From the NCBI GenBank assembly GCA_002426885.1, contig DINU01000011.1, positions 1 to 25,842 of the forward strand: 25,842 nucleotides of DNA, read 5' to 3'. How positions within the stretch are numbered: the first letter of the stretch is position 1; each line of letters begins with the position of its first letter. Under the pieces are notes generated by a model, which saw only the letters and a list, made by a program, of their open reading frames with translations, was not told where the DNA came from and searched no databases. The stretch is from Patescibacteria group bacterium UBA5532. Lineage in GTDB: Bacteria; Patescibacteriota; Gracilibacteria; BD1-5; UBA2023. Both the position numbers and the translations under genes were made by a program. Shown here piece by piece: positions 25,018 through 25,842 of this stretch.

Positions 25018-25842
25018 CTAGATACCTTCTCAAGAAGCAGTCTCAGAAATAGGTGTCTCGCCTATAACGGGGGTCGATTCTGGTGTCGGTTCTTCTGTCG
25101 GAGGGGTCACTTCTGGAGTCGGCTCTACAGGAAGAATTTCCTCTGAAGGAAGGGATTCTGTGGTATCCTCTGGGAGAGTAGGAGCTTCTATACTCTCCAG
25201 CGCGTCTGATCCAGTCGAGGAAGGAATCTCCTCTGGTGCTAGAGTGGTATCGGAAGTCGTTTCAGGAGAGGGAGTTGTGCCTGTCTCGCCCCCTGAGAGG
25301 GACGTCTCTGGAGGAGAAATAATTTCTTCTGGAGTCGAGGTATCATCAGGAAGTGTCTCTGCATCTACTAGAGAAATAGCAGTATTCGCACCATCGATCG
25401 CAAGCGCAATCCAGTCAAACGAAGTATCTTCTGTAACTGGTGATTCCGTCTCGATGATAAAGCCGTTTCCAGTCTTCGCGGTCACACGATATCGAGCAAA
25501 CGTATCAGCAGTTACGACGACTTTCGGTATGAGAGCATACGGAGTCGAGAAGGAGATGTGTACACTTTTTCCACCGGATCGGATCACTGCCGTTCCAGCC
25601 ATATCACGATCAGAAAATGTCACACGACTCTGGAATGTCACATGTCATCAGAATACGACTGACTTCGTGAATGTTGCCATTTCATTAAAGGTCGTCGCGA
25701 CTTTCATAATCATACTGTCGACCGATCCGAGCATATTCGCGAGTATCTGCTCCTGTTCACTGGAGAGTGTCACTCCTGTGAAGATAACTTCCTGTGTCTG
25801 TGATGGCGTAAACGCCTCTAGTGTATCCACACGAGAGAAGAG
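25018..25842 (-). CDS. C-terminal part of a secreted or surface protein with a Pro/Thr/Glu-rich tail
   Basis: The gene continues beyond the right edge; 274 residues are visible. TGA-TGA at about 25645-25650 is read as Gly-Gly (SVVF-GG-HVTFQSRV), joining the two standard-code pieces, and a further TGA lies near the end (ETAS-G-EGI, stop TAG 25018). A helical segment (LSSEQEQILANMLGSVDSMI) precedes a beta-sandwich-like domain ending in SFSTPYALIPKVVVTADTF...YRVTAKTGNGFIIETES...FDWIALAID, a pattern found at the end of CPR cell-surface and fibre-like proteins. The last 90 or so residues are a disordered tail dominated by Pro, Thr, Ser and Glu, with EEP, PET and TP repeats. Surface location is inferred from composition; the signal peptide would be outside the window. 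Confidence 0.72.

Overview
The window comes from a bacterium that reads UGA as glycine (genetic code 25), which points to the Candidate Phyla Radiation lineages Gracilibacteria (BD1-5/GN02) or Absconditabacteria (SR1). With the standard code most long genes here shatter into pieces at in-frame TGA. With TGA read as Gly they become continuous, in one frame, and end at TAA or TAG. TGA falls on glycines that are conserved across bacteria: the YGG of glycyl-tRNA synthetase, the GLGKT Walker A of a SNF2 helicase, and the C-terminal tail of IF-3. All coordinates below use this code, so several genes are longer than a standard ORF finder reports.

Layout. 1-2000 is mobile DNA: an IS481-like DDE transposase running off the left edge, with an in-frame microsatellite/palindrome insertion and an internal TAA, followed by an IS200/IS605-type Y1 transposase with flanking palindromes. 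2095-2313 holds tRNA-Leu(GAG) and tRNA-Arg(UCG). 2375-6454 (minus) carries a Fur-family regulator, a THUMP/SAM methyltransferase and a membrane-anchored VirD4/TraD-like ATPase. 6565-10996 (plus) carries a small Thr-rich lipoprotein and a 1350-residue protein of unknown family. 11016-12558 (minus) is prgI-like, traC-like and yraN. secF (plus), a small unknown ORF (minus) and the minus-strand cluster rplI-ruvX-glyS follow; glyS has its own promoter and a T-box leader.

16725-21155 is a 4.4-kb island beside tRNA-Gln(CUG), bounded by 90-bp direct repeats (88/90 identical) that touch tRNA-Gln-like relics. It carries a single gene, a 1238-aa SNF2-family helicase read with about 30 UGA-glycines, whose C-terminus is an array of 17 near-perfect 15-residue [C/S]-x-x-[S/T]-G repeats. 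To its right are a frameshifted relic, an HD-domain hydrolase visible only in code 25, and the plus-strand translation cluster rpsT, infC, rpmI, rplT, tRNA-Cys. The right end has a TVP38/DedA-like membrane protein, a decayed dihydrofolate reductase gene and the C-terminal part of a surface protein.

How the parts fit. Most of the window is informational housekeeping (ribosomal proteins, IF-3, GlyRS, tRNAs, RuvX, SecF) plus pieces of a type IV secretion/DNA-transfer apparatus typical of CPR genomes. The enzyme that must charge the UGA-reading tRNA-Gly is itself encoded with UGA codons and appears to be controlled by a T-box that senses uncharged tRNA-Gly. Shine-Dalgarno sequences are largely absent; several genes instead have a TTTTTCCT-like pyrimidine tract directly abutting ATG. 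The best candidates for undescribed biology are the SNF2/15-mer-repeat island and the 1350-residue orphan.
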